From contig NC_063016.1 of assembly GCF_020509005.1 (NCBI RefSeq), positions 372,001 through 436,000 of the forward strand: DNA of 64,000 nt, given 5' to 3'. The position numbers and the translations under genes are program-made. This document shows positions 32,972 to 43,958 of the stretch, in pieces. Origin of the DNA: Fulvia fulva (lineage: Eukaryota > Ascomycota > Dothideomycetes > Mycosphaerellales > Mycosphaerellaceae). The first letter of the stretch is position 1. Each line of letters starts with the position of its first letter. Below the pieces are notes generated by a model, which worked only from the letters and a program-made list of their open reading frames with translations, did not search any database and had not been told where the DNA came from.

Positions 32972-33868
32972 ATGGAGGAAACCGGACACAGCACCCTTGG
33001 TAGGAGGAGAGCAGCACCTATCCTAACCAAGGACAACTAGAGGACATGGTTCTCATTGATACAAGACCATCTTGAAGCTCAAGATGTGCTTTGGGTTGTA
33101 GATGGAGGCCATCTATTATCAAGCACACCCAGCTCCTCAACACCATCTGAGTCATCAGATCCCTTACCTGGACTTGAAGAGTCAAGATACAGTCCAGTTG
33201 GGAGGAAAGCAAATAGATGAGACAAGCTGGAGAGATCTGGCTCAAGATGAGGGCAAAGTACAGCAAGGTTCATGCTGCATATGCAATGACAGTTGTTCAA
33301 GAATTGATCAACTTCAGAATGATAGATGGCATGACCATCAGACAGGCCTGGGTCCACCTTGGCAATCTTGTAAGAAGGATTGCTGAAGTTGACCCAGCAG
33401 AGGCTCACTACAGAGAGTCTACAAGGAAGCTGAAGCATCTGCTTCAAGCCCTGCCTGAGGTGTATCTTGAGACCAAGAACACTATCCTGGCCCAGCCAGG
33501 ACTGTCATATGAAGATTGTCTACAACTGCTTGAGTCACATGAATCCAGGCTGGAAGTTGCATCCAAGGAAACAGCAATGTTTGCAGGAAGAGGTTTCCAG
33601 GGCAAGATCACCTGCCATCTCTGTGATGGTGATCATGTGATCAAGGATTGCCCACACCTCTCTGGAGCCAAGCATGCTGTCAGGAAGGACAAGCTCAACA
33701 GAGGAAACACCTCTGTTGCAAAGAGACAATCATCACCACCGAGAACGAGGTCCCCATCCCCAAGCCTGAGGGACATCCTAGTGGTGATGAAGGACCTTAC
33801 AAGGAAGAGCCTATGCAACCCAGGAAGACTTATCAGACCCTGAGACACCATCAGAGGATGATGAAGTT
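32972..33868 (+). pseudogene. Copia1 gag, frameshifted
   Basis: It starts at the ATG at 32972 (MEETGHSTLGRRRAAPILT). A TAG follows after about 22 codons, and the frame then changes: the next clear gag part begins at about 33217 in another frame (RQAGEIWLKMRAKYSKVHA) and runs to 33843. It has the helical capsid region typical of Copia gag (LPEVYLETKNTILAQPGL) and a CCHC knuckle CHLCDGDHVIKDC at about 33613-33651. A small deletion relative to Copia2 near 33800 shifts the frame again. Compared with Copia2 the protein is clearly divergent, while the next region is almost identical. Confidence 0.85.
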
Positions 33869-36800
33869 GATGAGGTTGCCCATTCAACTGTGGAAGCCAA
33901 AAGCAAGTACCCCTCCTCAGAGTGGTTGCTTGACTCTTGTGCTTCATCCCATATGACTGACCAGGATTCACTTTTCAGGACCCTGAAACCTCTTCAGAAG
34001 AGGAAGTGGATCAAGGTTGGGGGTGGCTACCTACATGCCACACATGAGGGGAGTGCAGTGATGGGTGGTCCTTCTGGGAAGCAGATTGTCTTGAAGAATG
34101 TTTTGTTTGTTCCTGGCCTTGGAGTTAGCCTTGTTTCTTGGAATCAGTTCAGCCAACAGTTTGCTGTCCAACCACCCAGTTTCACCCTCAAATCCCTTTC
34201 TGGAAAACCTGTTGTCCAGACAAAGCTGAGAGGGGGTGTTCCATTCATTCAAAGTGTTTCAGAGCAGCTTGAAGCTATGCCTCAAGCATATGCCTCAAGC
34301 ATATGCCTCTCTATAGGAGCATGACTTGGATCTGTCCAAGTTAGGTACACATTTTGAGTGTGAATTGGAACAGGCTATGACTGCCACTGAGCCCCAGGAC
34401 CAGTGGGAGCTATAGCATAGAAGATGTGCACACCTTAGCAAGGGACTGCTAAGAAACCTGCATAGAGTCACTGACAAGAAAGATCCCATTCCTGTTCCTT
34501 CTGAACACCAGAACTGCAAGGTCTGCTCCCTTGCAAACATGAGGAAGTTCAAAGGACCTGCCACAGAGAGGAAAGGAGAGAGGCTGGCCCTCATCTCTAT
34601 TGACATCTGTGGGCCTTTTCAAGGTGCAGTCTCAAGACTTGGCTTCAAGTACTGGCTTGAGATTGTAGACAACTTCTTAAGGAAGAAGTGGGTAGTCCCT
34701 TTGAAGGCTAGGAGTGATGCTCCTACAGCTCTAAAGGAATGGAAGGTTCAGGTAGAGAACAGCTCAAGGTGTTTTCTATCTGCAATCCGTAGTGATGGTG
34801 CAAGGGAAATTCTTTCCTTGCTAAAACAGTGGGAGAAGGAGTTTAGCATTCAGATGGACACAACTGATGCCTACAACTCACTTCAGAATGGACCTGTGGA
34901 AAGGTCAATCCAAGCCTCTGAGGATACAGTGAGAGCTATGCTTGAGGACTCAAATATGCCAGTTGAATTCTGGCTAGAGGCCCTTATTGCTCAAACTGTG
35001 GTCAGAAATCGACTTCCAAATGGACCAATGATAGATGGTACTACTCTTTCACCAGAAGAAGCCTTCACTGGCCAGGTACCATCAGTTGACCATTTGAGAG
35101 TCTAGGGATGTAAAGCAGTGGTCTATGTAGACCCGAGATCCCAACCTCAAGGCTTGAGAAGTGACAAGCTCATGAATAGGGGTAAAGAAGTTGTCTTTGT
35201 TGGCTATATAGAGAACACCACAAAGCAATGGCTCTTCTGGGAGCCTGACATGAAAGCCATCAAAACACACGGGCAAGTTGACTGGTTTGAGAATGAGAAG
35301 GGGGGTGATATGGATCTTGGCATCACCTTCACAAACCAGTCAAGCAGAGCCCTAAAGAGAAATCCCGTTGGAAGACCTCCTGCTCAGGTCTCCAGTTCAT
35401 CAATGCAGCCACAGCAGCTCCAGCCAAAGCCTCTGTTTGTGCAACTTCCCCAACCTCCAAAAGACATTAGAGAGTACCAGAAGATTGGAGTAGAGGGGAC
35501 TCCAAGAAAAGAAAAGGAAGAGGAACTTGTTCAGGAGGATCAACCTCAACAGCCACCTCAGCTTGCAGGCAACAAGAGGTCAAGGGGGGATGAAGATGAT
35601 GGCTCTGCTGAGCATGAAGCCAAGCATCATAGGGCATTGATTGCTCAGATGTTTCATCTTGATCCAACTATGAGCTGGGTTGAGGAAATCCTGAATGATG
35701 TGGAGGGATATGCATTTGCTGCTGTTAGGCAGGCCATAGCCTACCGGCAGGAATTGCCAATCCCAAAGTCCTATAAGGAGGCAGTGGGAGACCCCAATTG
35801 GGGACATATGTGGAAAGAGGCAATCCAGAAAGAACTTATTGCCTTAGGAAGCAACAACACCTTGGATCCAGTTGTACTACCAAGGGGTGCAAACCTGGTT
35901 ACATCTAAGTGGGTTTTTGATGTGAAAACAATGATCAGTGGAGCCATTGAAGAGTTCAAGGCAAGACTGGTTGTAAGAGGGTTTTCACAGAAATATGGTG
36001 TTGACTTTGAAAAGACCTTTGCACCTACTGTTAGGCATGATACCCTTAGGGTCTTCATGGCTGTAGTATGTGAGAGAGATCTTGAGATGCACCAGGTGGA
36101 TGTGAACAATGCTTTCACCGAAAGCAGCCTTCTTGAAGACATCTACATGATCCCACCCCCAGGTGTCGAAATTCCACCAAATATGGTCTTCAAGGTCCTT
36201 AGAAGCCTGTATGGACTGAAGCAAGCAGCTAGAGATTAGAACAAGCTCTGTGTTGCCAAGCTAGAACAGATTGGATCTACCTAGTCCCAGGTGGATCCAT
36301 GCCTACTCATCCACAGAGGAAGAGACATCATGGTCCTCACCTATGTAGATGACATCCCCATTGCAGCTCCAAAGCTGTCAGATGTTCAGTGGTTCAAGGC
36401 TGAATTTAGAAGAGTGTTCAAGATCAAAGATCTTGGGGAACCTGAGAAGATCCTTGGAATGAGGATTACAAGAAACAGGTCCCAAGGTACTGTAAAGCTT
36501 GATCAAGGACACTACATCCAAACTAACCTTGCCAAGATGGGCATCTCTCCAGAGAAGGCCACACCCACACTCTCACCTATGGACAGCTATGAGGATCTGA
36601 GACCTTCAGCTACTATGGATGAGAGGTGCAACAAACAGGAGTACCAGAGTTGCAATGGTACCTGGATGTGGCCAATGACAATGACAAGGCCAGACCTTGC
36701 TTTCCCCCTTGGAAGAATCAGCTCATATGTTGCTGACCCTTCAAAGCAACATCTTAGAGCCTTGAAGAAACTCTCCAGATATCTGAGATCATACCCAGAC

Positions 36801-37352
36801 CTGGGCTTGATGTACAGAAGAGGAGGAGGTATTCTCCAGGGATACTCAGATTCTGATTATGCCATAGACAAGGCAGACAGAGTCTCAATCCTTGGACATG
36901 TGTGGTTCCTTTGTGGATCACCTGTGTCCTGGATGAGTAGGAAGCAGAAGTCTGTTGCCACATCAACAATGGAGGCTGAGTTCATGGCCATGAATGCAGC
37001 AGCCAAGCAGTCACAGTTTCTTGCTGCAGTCCTTAGGGAGATGAGGTGTCCTGACCTGGTTAGAGAGTGTTCATTCCAACCTAGGATGAAGGTAAGCAGT
37101 ACTGTTGATGAGCTGAGACCCGTGAAGCTTATGGGTGACAACCAAGCAGCTTTGACCTTTGTCAAAAATGCCCATGTCCATGACAGGTCAAAGCATATTG
37201 ATTTGGCATACTACTATGTCAGGAATCTCTAGTGGCAAAAGAAGATTGCAGTGGATTACTACCACACAAAGGACATAGTTGCTGATGGGCTGACTAAGCC
37301 CCTCAATGGCCAGCAGTTTCAAAACTTTGTGAGGCAGCTCTAGCTTGTATAA
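33869..37352 (+). pseudogene. Copia1 pol: protease, integrase, RT, RNase H, with stops and a frameshift
   Basis: Protease: WLLDSCASSHMTDQD at about 33925-33965 (DSC where DSG is usual). A 13-bp tandem duplication (34277-34302) shifts the frame before the integrase. Integrase: zinc-binding H-H-C-C with CKVCSLANMRKF (about 34520), catalytic region ISIDICGPF, AIRSDGARE and NGPVERSIQ. TAG at 35103 and at 36237. RT with VTSKWVFDVKT, ARLVVRGFSQKYGVDFEKTF, VDVNNAFTESSLLEDIYM and LTYVDDIPIAAPK (about 36340). RNase H with GYSDSDYAIDKADR, SVATSTMEAEFMAMNAAAK and SKHIDLAYYYVRNL. It ends at 37352. Gag and pol would be one polyprotein in an intact element. Confidence 0.92.
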
Positions 37353-37386
37353 GGGATTGTTTGAGACCTTCTGACCTGAGTGGGAG

Positions 37387-37604
37387 TGTTGAGAATATGC
37401 AGGTCATAGGGTCAACATTGAGTGCTTAGGGGGATTAGTAATCAGGGCTTGCTAGTCAAGTCCTGAGTACAGCTGTCCCTCCTGAAACACCTACACCAAC
37501 ACCGGCGATACTGTATGTAGATACACGCTATCCCATTAGGTCCTTCTTCGTCTTTTGTGTGATCCGCCGTCTTCCACTACTACGTAACTCGTACCTGTTT
37601 AACA
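37387..37604 (+). repeat. 3' LTR of Copia1, 218 bp
   Basis: Same ends as the 5' LTR. It is preceded by a weak purine tract (GAGTGGGAG at 37378-37386) and followed by GATTA. Confidence 0.95.
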
Positions 37605-37609
37605 GATTA
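37605..37609. repeat. Target-site duplication GATTA of Copia1 (right)
   Basis: Exact partner of 32254-32258. Confidence 0.92.
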
Positions 37610-40600
37610 GATAACACGCTAATATAGTATACGTAATAAAGGAACTAAGGCTATAGTCAATATTACTACCTATAAGTAAGAATAAGGCGAAACCTTTATA
37701 GCCTTCTATACACGCTACTCGAAGTTACGCGCCTAGATATTATAGACCGATAAGACCGAGCTTATACTATTCCGTAACCGACTAAACCGTAAGTACTTTA
37801 TTAAGACCTTCGGCGACCGCGAAGTCGACCGCCGCGTAGATAGTATATAAGACGTTATCGAGGAGTATACCGTACTAGACGAGAGCTTCTACGAGACAGA
37901 TCGACTATACCCGTAGAAGGAGCGCCCCCGTAGTAATAGTAACTCGAACGGTAATAGCGGCTAGAATAACTAGAATAACGGTAACGTAGTTACTAGTACC
38001 GCTACCGGTATAGTAGGTACCTTAGTATAGCGCCTACTATAGTACGCTAGTACTAAGAAGAAGGAGGATCTACCGACATATCTATAGAACCTACCTACGC
38101 TTAACCGTAAGTAGCGCGAAGACCTTAAGAAGTAGGGTAAGTACTACCGCTACCGTATAGGTTCTTACGTATCGACTAACCCTAAATACCTAATATATAG
38201 GTACGATAGCAACTATCGCCTACCGCGTCTACGTAATACTACGCCGAATCCGAACGCGAACCTTAGTTCCCTAGCCGCCGATCCGTAGTAGCGAAATAGT
38301 ACGACCGCTACCTAAGCGTAGTAGATAGCGGTCACCCGAACTTCCTAGGACAGAAAGAGTATAAGATTAAGAGACACGGAATGTAAGAGACGGTAATAGA
38401 CTATAGTAAGGAGCTTAAGATATCGGTATACGTACTAGATAAACAATAGCTAGCTATATACCCTTATATAGTGTTACCCGTAATAATATAATATAGAAAG
38501 GCTCGACGCCTTATAGATTCTACTTCTACCTCTCTCTTTCTTAACTAGAAATTTATACGCGAATACATAATACCCCTAATCCCTTTGACGTAAAGCCGAC
38601 GACTAATACTAGGAGATAGAACGGCTACTACACGGCAGATTATTCACGCGGCCCTTATAGACGTAGTTATCGGCGATTATTACGAGCAAATGTTATACTA
38701 CGTCACCGACCTCGAACATAACATCGTCTTTAGCCTACCGTAGCTTATAGCGTATAACCTAAACATCTTCTAGGAGACAGGCGAGGTGGAATTTAGATCG
38801 GATTACTACTTTGGTCACTGTCTATAGAATAAGACATCGATAATAGTATAATCCCTAAACTATCGCGAGAAGAAGAAGTAGGTACTAGTACGGTACGGAC
38901 TAGAGCCCTTTACTAGAGAAGTAGCGAGCTTTATAGTAGGAGGGGCGGAGCTAAACGTCTTATTATAAGACCTAGAAGACAAAGACGATAAAGAAGTAGA
39001 CTACTAGGGCGTTTCTTAACGCGCGTAGGGAATGTACGCGTACCGGCCTAGGGCTAAGTGCTTCTACATTATGCCTACTAGGCGTAAGAGCGACGACGGA
39101 GAGCTTAAGCTAAGTGTAATGGCTACTAATAATCTGGACTAATTCTTAAACAAGCAGTTTAATCACAACCCGAAGGAGAAGTTGCCGCCGATATACTATA
39201 ATATTACGGACGCTTTCTTAGCTAAGGATTATAAAGGAGTCCTACCTTACCGACTAGGCGTAGATTATGAGATTTATATTAAGCCTATTAGTCTATAAGA
39301 GCCACTATACCGCAAGCCCTACGGCCTAGCTAAGAAGGAGAACGAGGTAGTCAAGAAATAGCTAGACGAGCAAATATCTAAAGGGAAGGTACGGAAAGTA
39401 GGGCAAAAGACGAGCTAGTCTCCTATACTAGTACTAGTAGTACGTAAGCCTAGAGGTAGGCTACGTGTTTATATCGACTATAGAGGATTGAATACGATCA
39501 CTATTAAGAACCGGTATCCGATTCCCTTAATATAAGAGACGCTTAACCGTATATACGGCAAGAAGTACTTTACGAAGCTAGACATTATAGTAGCCTTTAA
39601 CAAGTTACGGATAGCTAAAGGGTACGAGTAGTTAACGGCGTTTACGACACGATACGGCATCTACGAGTGTCTAGTACTGCCATTCGGCTTATATAACGGA
39701 CTAGCATCGTTCTAATTATATATTAATAAGGTCTTATAAGAACACCTAGACGACTTTATGTCGGCCTACCTAGATAACGTACTTATCTTTAGTAACACCT
39801 TAGAGGAGCACATTAAACACGTACGGAAGGTTCTTACTAAGCTACGCGATGTAGGACTTATAGTAGACATCGACAAAAGCGAATTCTACTAATAGAAGGT
39901 AAAGTATCTTAGGCTAATTATAACCCCTAACGGCATCGAGATAGACCCTAAGAAACTCGAATGTATTTAGATATAGGAAGCTCCTAAGAACCTGAAGGAT
40001 GTCTAGGCCTTCCTTAGATTTGCTAACTTCTATAGGCGGTTCATCGAAGCATTTTCGCGCATAGCTACTCCTCTTACAAACCTAACCAAGTCGGACGGAC
40101 TAAGTAATCATAAGAACAGAAGGATTTAATAGTTACTAGATTGCTAACGAGCCTTTAACAATTTGAAAGCTACGTTTAGTAAAGCCGGCATGCTCGTATA
40201 TTATATACTAGGCAGGAAAACGGTAGTAGAGACAGATTCTTTAGATTTTATAAACGCCGGCGTACTTTCGTAGTATAACGAGAATGGTATACTACATCCT
40301 ATAGCCTTCTACTCGAAGAAGTTGAGTCTATAGGAGTGTAATTATGAAATCTATAACAAGGAACTGTTAGCTATTATTAAGGCTTTTAAGGAATAGAGAC
40401 CCGAGCTCGCCTACGAAGTAGATAATAAGGACTTATAGCTAGTCAAGATCTATACCGACTATAAGAACCTAGAATACTTTATAAAGACAAAGTAGCTAAA
40501 TCGGCGACAAGCGCGTTGGGCTAAGTTCTTATTATAGTTCAACTTTAAGATAATATACCGTCTAGGACTTTAAGGTACAAAGCTAGACAGCCTAACGAGA

Positions 40601-42889
40601 CGTAGCTAGGACCTTCCGTAGGGGGTAAACGACCCTCGGAACTAGCATTAGTATTAGACATTACTACCTCCTAAGCGATTCCTTAAGATCGCCTTACTAT
40701 AGGTAATAGTAGAAGATACGCCGGAAGAAGAGGAACTAGTATAGCTGAACCCTAAAGCTAAAGAGTTTATACCTATAGAACGAGATACGCCTACTAAATA
40801 ACCGGCGACCCGTAAAAGTTAACGGGAAGCCGTACTCGAGTATCGAATGTCGACGGCGTACGTAACCGATAACGAGCTTAAGACCGCGATTAAGGACCTA
40901 TAGAAAGACGGCACTCCTATACTACTATAGAGAGCAAAGATTCACCTAGTATACTACAAAGTAGATAGCGACCTACTATATATTCGAAATTAATACGACG
41001 GCTAGAGCTTATAGGTACTAAATGACTAAGCCTTATAGACTAGGATAATCAAGATAAACTATAACGCTCTAGTAGTAGGCTATCTAGGACGAGCTCGTAC
41101 TTATAAACTCGTAGTACGTAAATTCTACTAGCCTAGATTAGCGAGATCCGTACGTAGATACACCGCGAATTGCCGTACCTACCGTATAACAAAATCTCTA
41201 CACTCCTAGCCACTAGGATTATTATAGCCACTTCCTGTTCTAGATCGGCCTTATAAACATATTATAGTCGACTTCGTTATCGGACTCCTAGATAGTACTC
41301 TTAACGGTATAGTCTATAACAACATTATAACCGTTACTAATAGGCTTACTAAGAAAGTCGAGCTGATCCCTATTAGCGTAATAATAGTATAGAATACGGC
41401 AAGGCTTTTCCTTAAACATATATTCTGTCGGCGCGGGTTTCCTAACACTATTACATTAGACTATAGTAAGTAGTAGGTTGCTACCTTCTAGAAGAAACAC
41501 TATAAGATGCTCCGTATAAATCGTAAGCTAAGTTCTTCGTATCACCTAGAAACTAATAGACAGTCAGAACGTACTAACTAGGCGATAGAACAGTATCTTC
41601 GTATATTTACTAATAAGGCATAGGATGACTAGGCAGAATAGCTATGCCTTGCTTAGTTCGCGATTAATAATTACCTATCCGAGACTACTAGTATGTCGCC
41701 GTTCTACGCTACCTTAGGCTATAACCCTAAGTTTATAGAGCGAGTTGACCTAAACGCTAGAAAGGAGGGAGGACTAACCACTCTCTAGCGACTAGATACG
41801 CGATTAGTAGAAACCTTTATACGTCAAATTTACGAGCTTTATAAGCACCTTTAAGAGAATATACGAATGTTATAAGCTCTCTAAGTAGAAGTAGTAAACC
41901 GCTACCGAAGCATTCCTCTAGACTATAAGGTAGGTAATTAGGTGTATCTTAGTACTAAGAACATCTATACGACTCGACTATCTAAGAAGCTAGATAGGAA
42001 ATATGCCGGCCCTTACTAGATTACGGAAGTTATACCGGCTAGACTCTCTTATCGACTGAAACTATTAGACGCTCTAGTGGGACTTAATAACTACTTCTAT
42101 ACCTTACTACTATAACGAGCCGACCACCCCGATTTCCTACTACTTAAAGGGTAGTATCTAGCGCCGCTACTACCGATAACTATCGAACCTAACACTACCG
42201 AGGCTAATATAGTAGCCGATATAGTAGTAGTACCTAGGTATATATACGAGGTAGGAAAGATCCTTAACATATATACCCGTAAGCGGGTAGGCAAGGTAAA
42301 GAAGGGGTATAAGCGTAAGGTAGATATATAGTATAAGGTGAAATGGGCTAGATATTAGAACGAGGAGGATAGTAAGACCTAGTAACCTATAGAGGATATA
42401 CTTGAACACGTAGCCGCCGCTATTATAGACTTTTACTATAACCGGCCGGAGTTGTCTACGCCTATAGGCTTCGTAGCTCTATCTAACTAGTCCCTACTAG
42501 CTACTAAGGTGCTCGGGCTTAATACGATTAGGGTTATTCCGAAAGACACCGTTACGAATAAGTCGCCTCGAGCCTTACCTCTAATAGAATCTACTCCGTA
42601 TATATTCGATACTCGAGTAGAGCCTATAGAGCCTATAATAATACCTAACTTTAGTTATAAGGATTATACGCGAGTACTAGCCGAAGACAGACTTAGGTCT
42701 AGGGCAAGCTAGCTAACTAGGTAATATGTTTCTCGAAGGAAGCCGGTCGAGGATAGTCTTAATAGAGCGAATACGATATTATCGGATTACGATAGGGCAC
42801 TAGAGGATAATTAGGCGTTCGCGCGATTATAGAGCTCGATAGGTAAGTAGCCTTATAAGGTAGATAACGCTTAGAGGACTAAGGCGTGT
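37605..42889 (+). pseudogene. Gypsy Z: rest of gag, protease, RT, RNase H, integrase, chromodomain
   Basis: Read through RIP stops: capsid end (FIAFYTRYSKLRA at about 37690); zinc knuckle with Cys and His changed to Tyr (about 38130-38200); protease RLIDSTSTSLFLN (about 38505-38545); RT with [17 protein letters not shown] (about 39445-39500) and [15 protein letters not shown] (about 39766, YLDN for YLDD); RNase H with FYSKKLS and CNYEIYNKELLAII (about 40310-40380); integrase zinc-binding part GYLGRARTYKLV (about 41080) and core with IIVDFVIGLLDS (about 41265), ITLDYSKQ (about 41455) and RQSERTNQAIEQYL (about 41558, Glu kept); a C-terminal part LSKKLDRKYAGPYQI; and a chromodomain (about 42280-42420). 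The complete domain order of a chromovirus is present, none of it translatable. Confidence 0.9.
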
Positions 42890-42890
42890 T

Positions 42891-42903
42891 TTAGGAGGGG
42901 GGG
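42891..42903 (+). other. Polypurine tract of Gypsy Z
   Basis: TTAGGAGGGGGGG lies just upstream of the 3' LTR (start 42907). The G run is seven here, eight at 51295 and seven at 59684. Confidence 0.75.
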
Positions 42904-42906
42904 TAC

Positions 42907-43090
42907 TATTACGGGTAGCCCGCGACCCCCTACTATAGCTACGTCGGCCCGGCTGAACCGCGGACCTTCCGTATCGGGTTAGCGCGGCTTAGCTTTGCTT
43001 TATAACTTCGCCGCGCCTCGCGCTCCTCTTTCGTAGCTTCGTAGAACAATAACTATCTCGTTCGGACCCTATAATACGCGCGCCCTTATA
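42907..43090 (+). repeat. 3' LTR of Gypsy Z, left border of the tandem duplication
   Basis: 184 bp, with the first base pairs read as TATTACGGG after RIP. As far as I can compare by eye it is identical to the LTR at 51299-51482, and differs from the one at 59688-59871 at about eight sites, all in the second half. Confidence 0.92.
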
Positions 43091-43239
43091 TATTTAAAGA
43101 AGCTAAGCCCCTAGGAGTATAATTACGAGATCTATAATAAGGAACTCCTCGCGATTATTAAAGCATTCGAAGAGTAGCGCCTAGAGCTTACTTACGAAGT
43201 AGACGAGGACGGCGATCTAGTCAAATTGTTTATAGACTA
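43091..43239 (+). pseudogene. Gypsy element Y, RNase H fragment
   Basis: It reads YNYEIYNKELLAIIKAFEE (one alteration near the start) and then acidic residues up to Copia2. This is the piece of RNase H missing at 30523, so Z lies inside this domain. The same piece recurs at 51483-51631. Confidence 0.85.
43235..43239. repeat. Target-site duplication GACTA of Copia2 (left)
   Basis: Repeated at 48696-48700. The same pair exists in the second unit at 51627-51631 and 57088-57092. Confidence 0.92.
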
Positions 43240-43457
43240 TGTTGAGAATATGCAGGTCATAGGGTCAACATTAGGTGCTTAGGGGGATTAGTAATCAGGG
43301 CTTGCTAGTCAAGTCCTAAGTACAGCTGTCCCTCCTAAAACACCTATACTAACACCGGCGATACTGTATATAGATACACGCTATCCTATTAGGTCCTTCT
43401 TCGTCTTTCGTGTGATCCGCCGTCTTCCACTACTACGCAACTCGTACCTGTTTAACA
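43240..43457 (+). repeat. 5' LTR of Copia2, 218 bp
   Basis: Same ends as in Copia1 (TGTTGAG...TTTAACA). It carries more TpA changes than its own 3' LTR. Confidence 0.95.
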
Positions 43458-43476
43458 GGTTATGAGCCCGGGTTAG
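43458..43476 (+). other. Copia2 primer-binding site, iMet-tRNA anticodon-arm type
   Basis: GGTTATGAGCCCGGGTTAG, identical to the Copia1 site and directly after the LTR. The leader continues without a gene to 43958. Confidence 0.75.
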
Positions 43477-43958
43477 CAACTCGGTGTTTCACCCTCGACA
43501 AAGTCGTATTGGAGTTATTCCTCTTTAGAACAAAAGGAAGGCAGACTAGAGGCCGCACCCGCATTATATAGGAAGCTATAGCCGTGCTGTAGGTGCATAT
43601 AAGACGTGAAAGAGCCTAGTAAGGCACTGTTAGACTCCGAGTCAGGGAGCCTATGCCAATACCTCAGACAAGTGGGCGAGCTTACTAAGAAGAGTCGCTC
43701 TCCGGACATCGCGTTCGTATCGACTAACTGTTTATTCTGAGAGAGCCGCAGTGTCTTAGAAACCCCCTCTACTAAGAGAGTTACGCTACAGTGTCTCAGC
43801 ACTAACACGATCCTTCGACTTTCCTCCCCTTCCCGGCGGATAGCCATCCTCTCCGCTATTAACCTCGCGTTCGTTTTATCCCATTTCGATCCGATCGCGT
43901 ACGACCGAATACATCCTTTTACCTAAGGGCAGCCAACCTGTCCCTCAACTTACACAAA

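Larger units (their letters stand above)
32259..37604 (+). mobile_element. Copia1: Ty1/Copia retrotransposon, 5346 bp
   Basis: It has LTRs of 218 bp (TGTTGAG...TTTAACA), an internal tRNA-iMet-type primer site, a leader, gag, and a pol with the Copia order integrase, RT, RNase H, flanked by GATTA. The two LTRs differ at about three sites, all C-to-T or G-to-A. The coding part is not RIP-saturated but is almost without CpG. It carries TAG stops and at least three frameshifts, so it is not functional. From about 33.87 kb on it is nearly identical to Copia2; its gag is not. Confidence 0.93.
30524..43090 (+). mobile_element. Gypsy element Z, full-length chromodomain element with Copia1 inside
   Basis: It has two 184-bp LTRs (30524-30707 and 42907-43090), gag, a complete pol order ending in a chromodomain, and a purine tract. 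The element itself is about 7.2 kb once the 5.35-kb Copia1 insertion and its duplication are removed. It lies inside the RNase H of element Y, a member of the same family with the same LTR. I see no matching 5-bp duplication at its two edges (AAAAT on the left, TATTT on the right), so the flanks may have been exchanged by later LTR recombination. It is RIP-saturated throughout. Confidence 0.88.

Noticed and set aside
32534..33266. Several overlapping open frames in the Copia1 leader and front of gag
   Set aside because: They are not kept between Copia1 and Copia2 and overlap the true gag frame or untranslated leader.
33869..37352. Copia pol considered as a domesticated host gene because of its good preservation
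   Set aside because: It is bounded by LTRs and target duplications and has several stops and frameshifts. Preservation reflects weak RIP, not selection.
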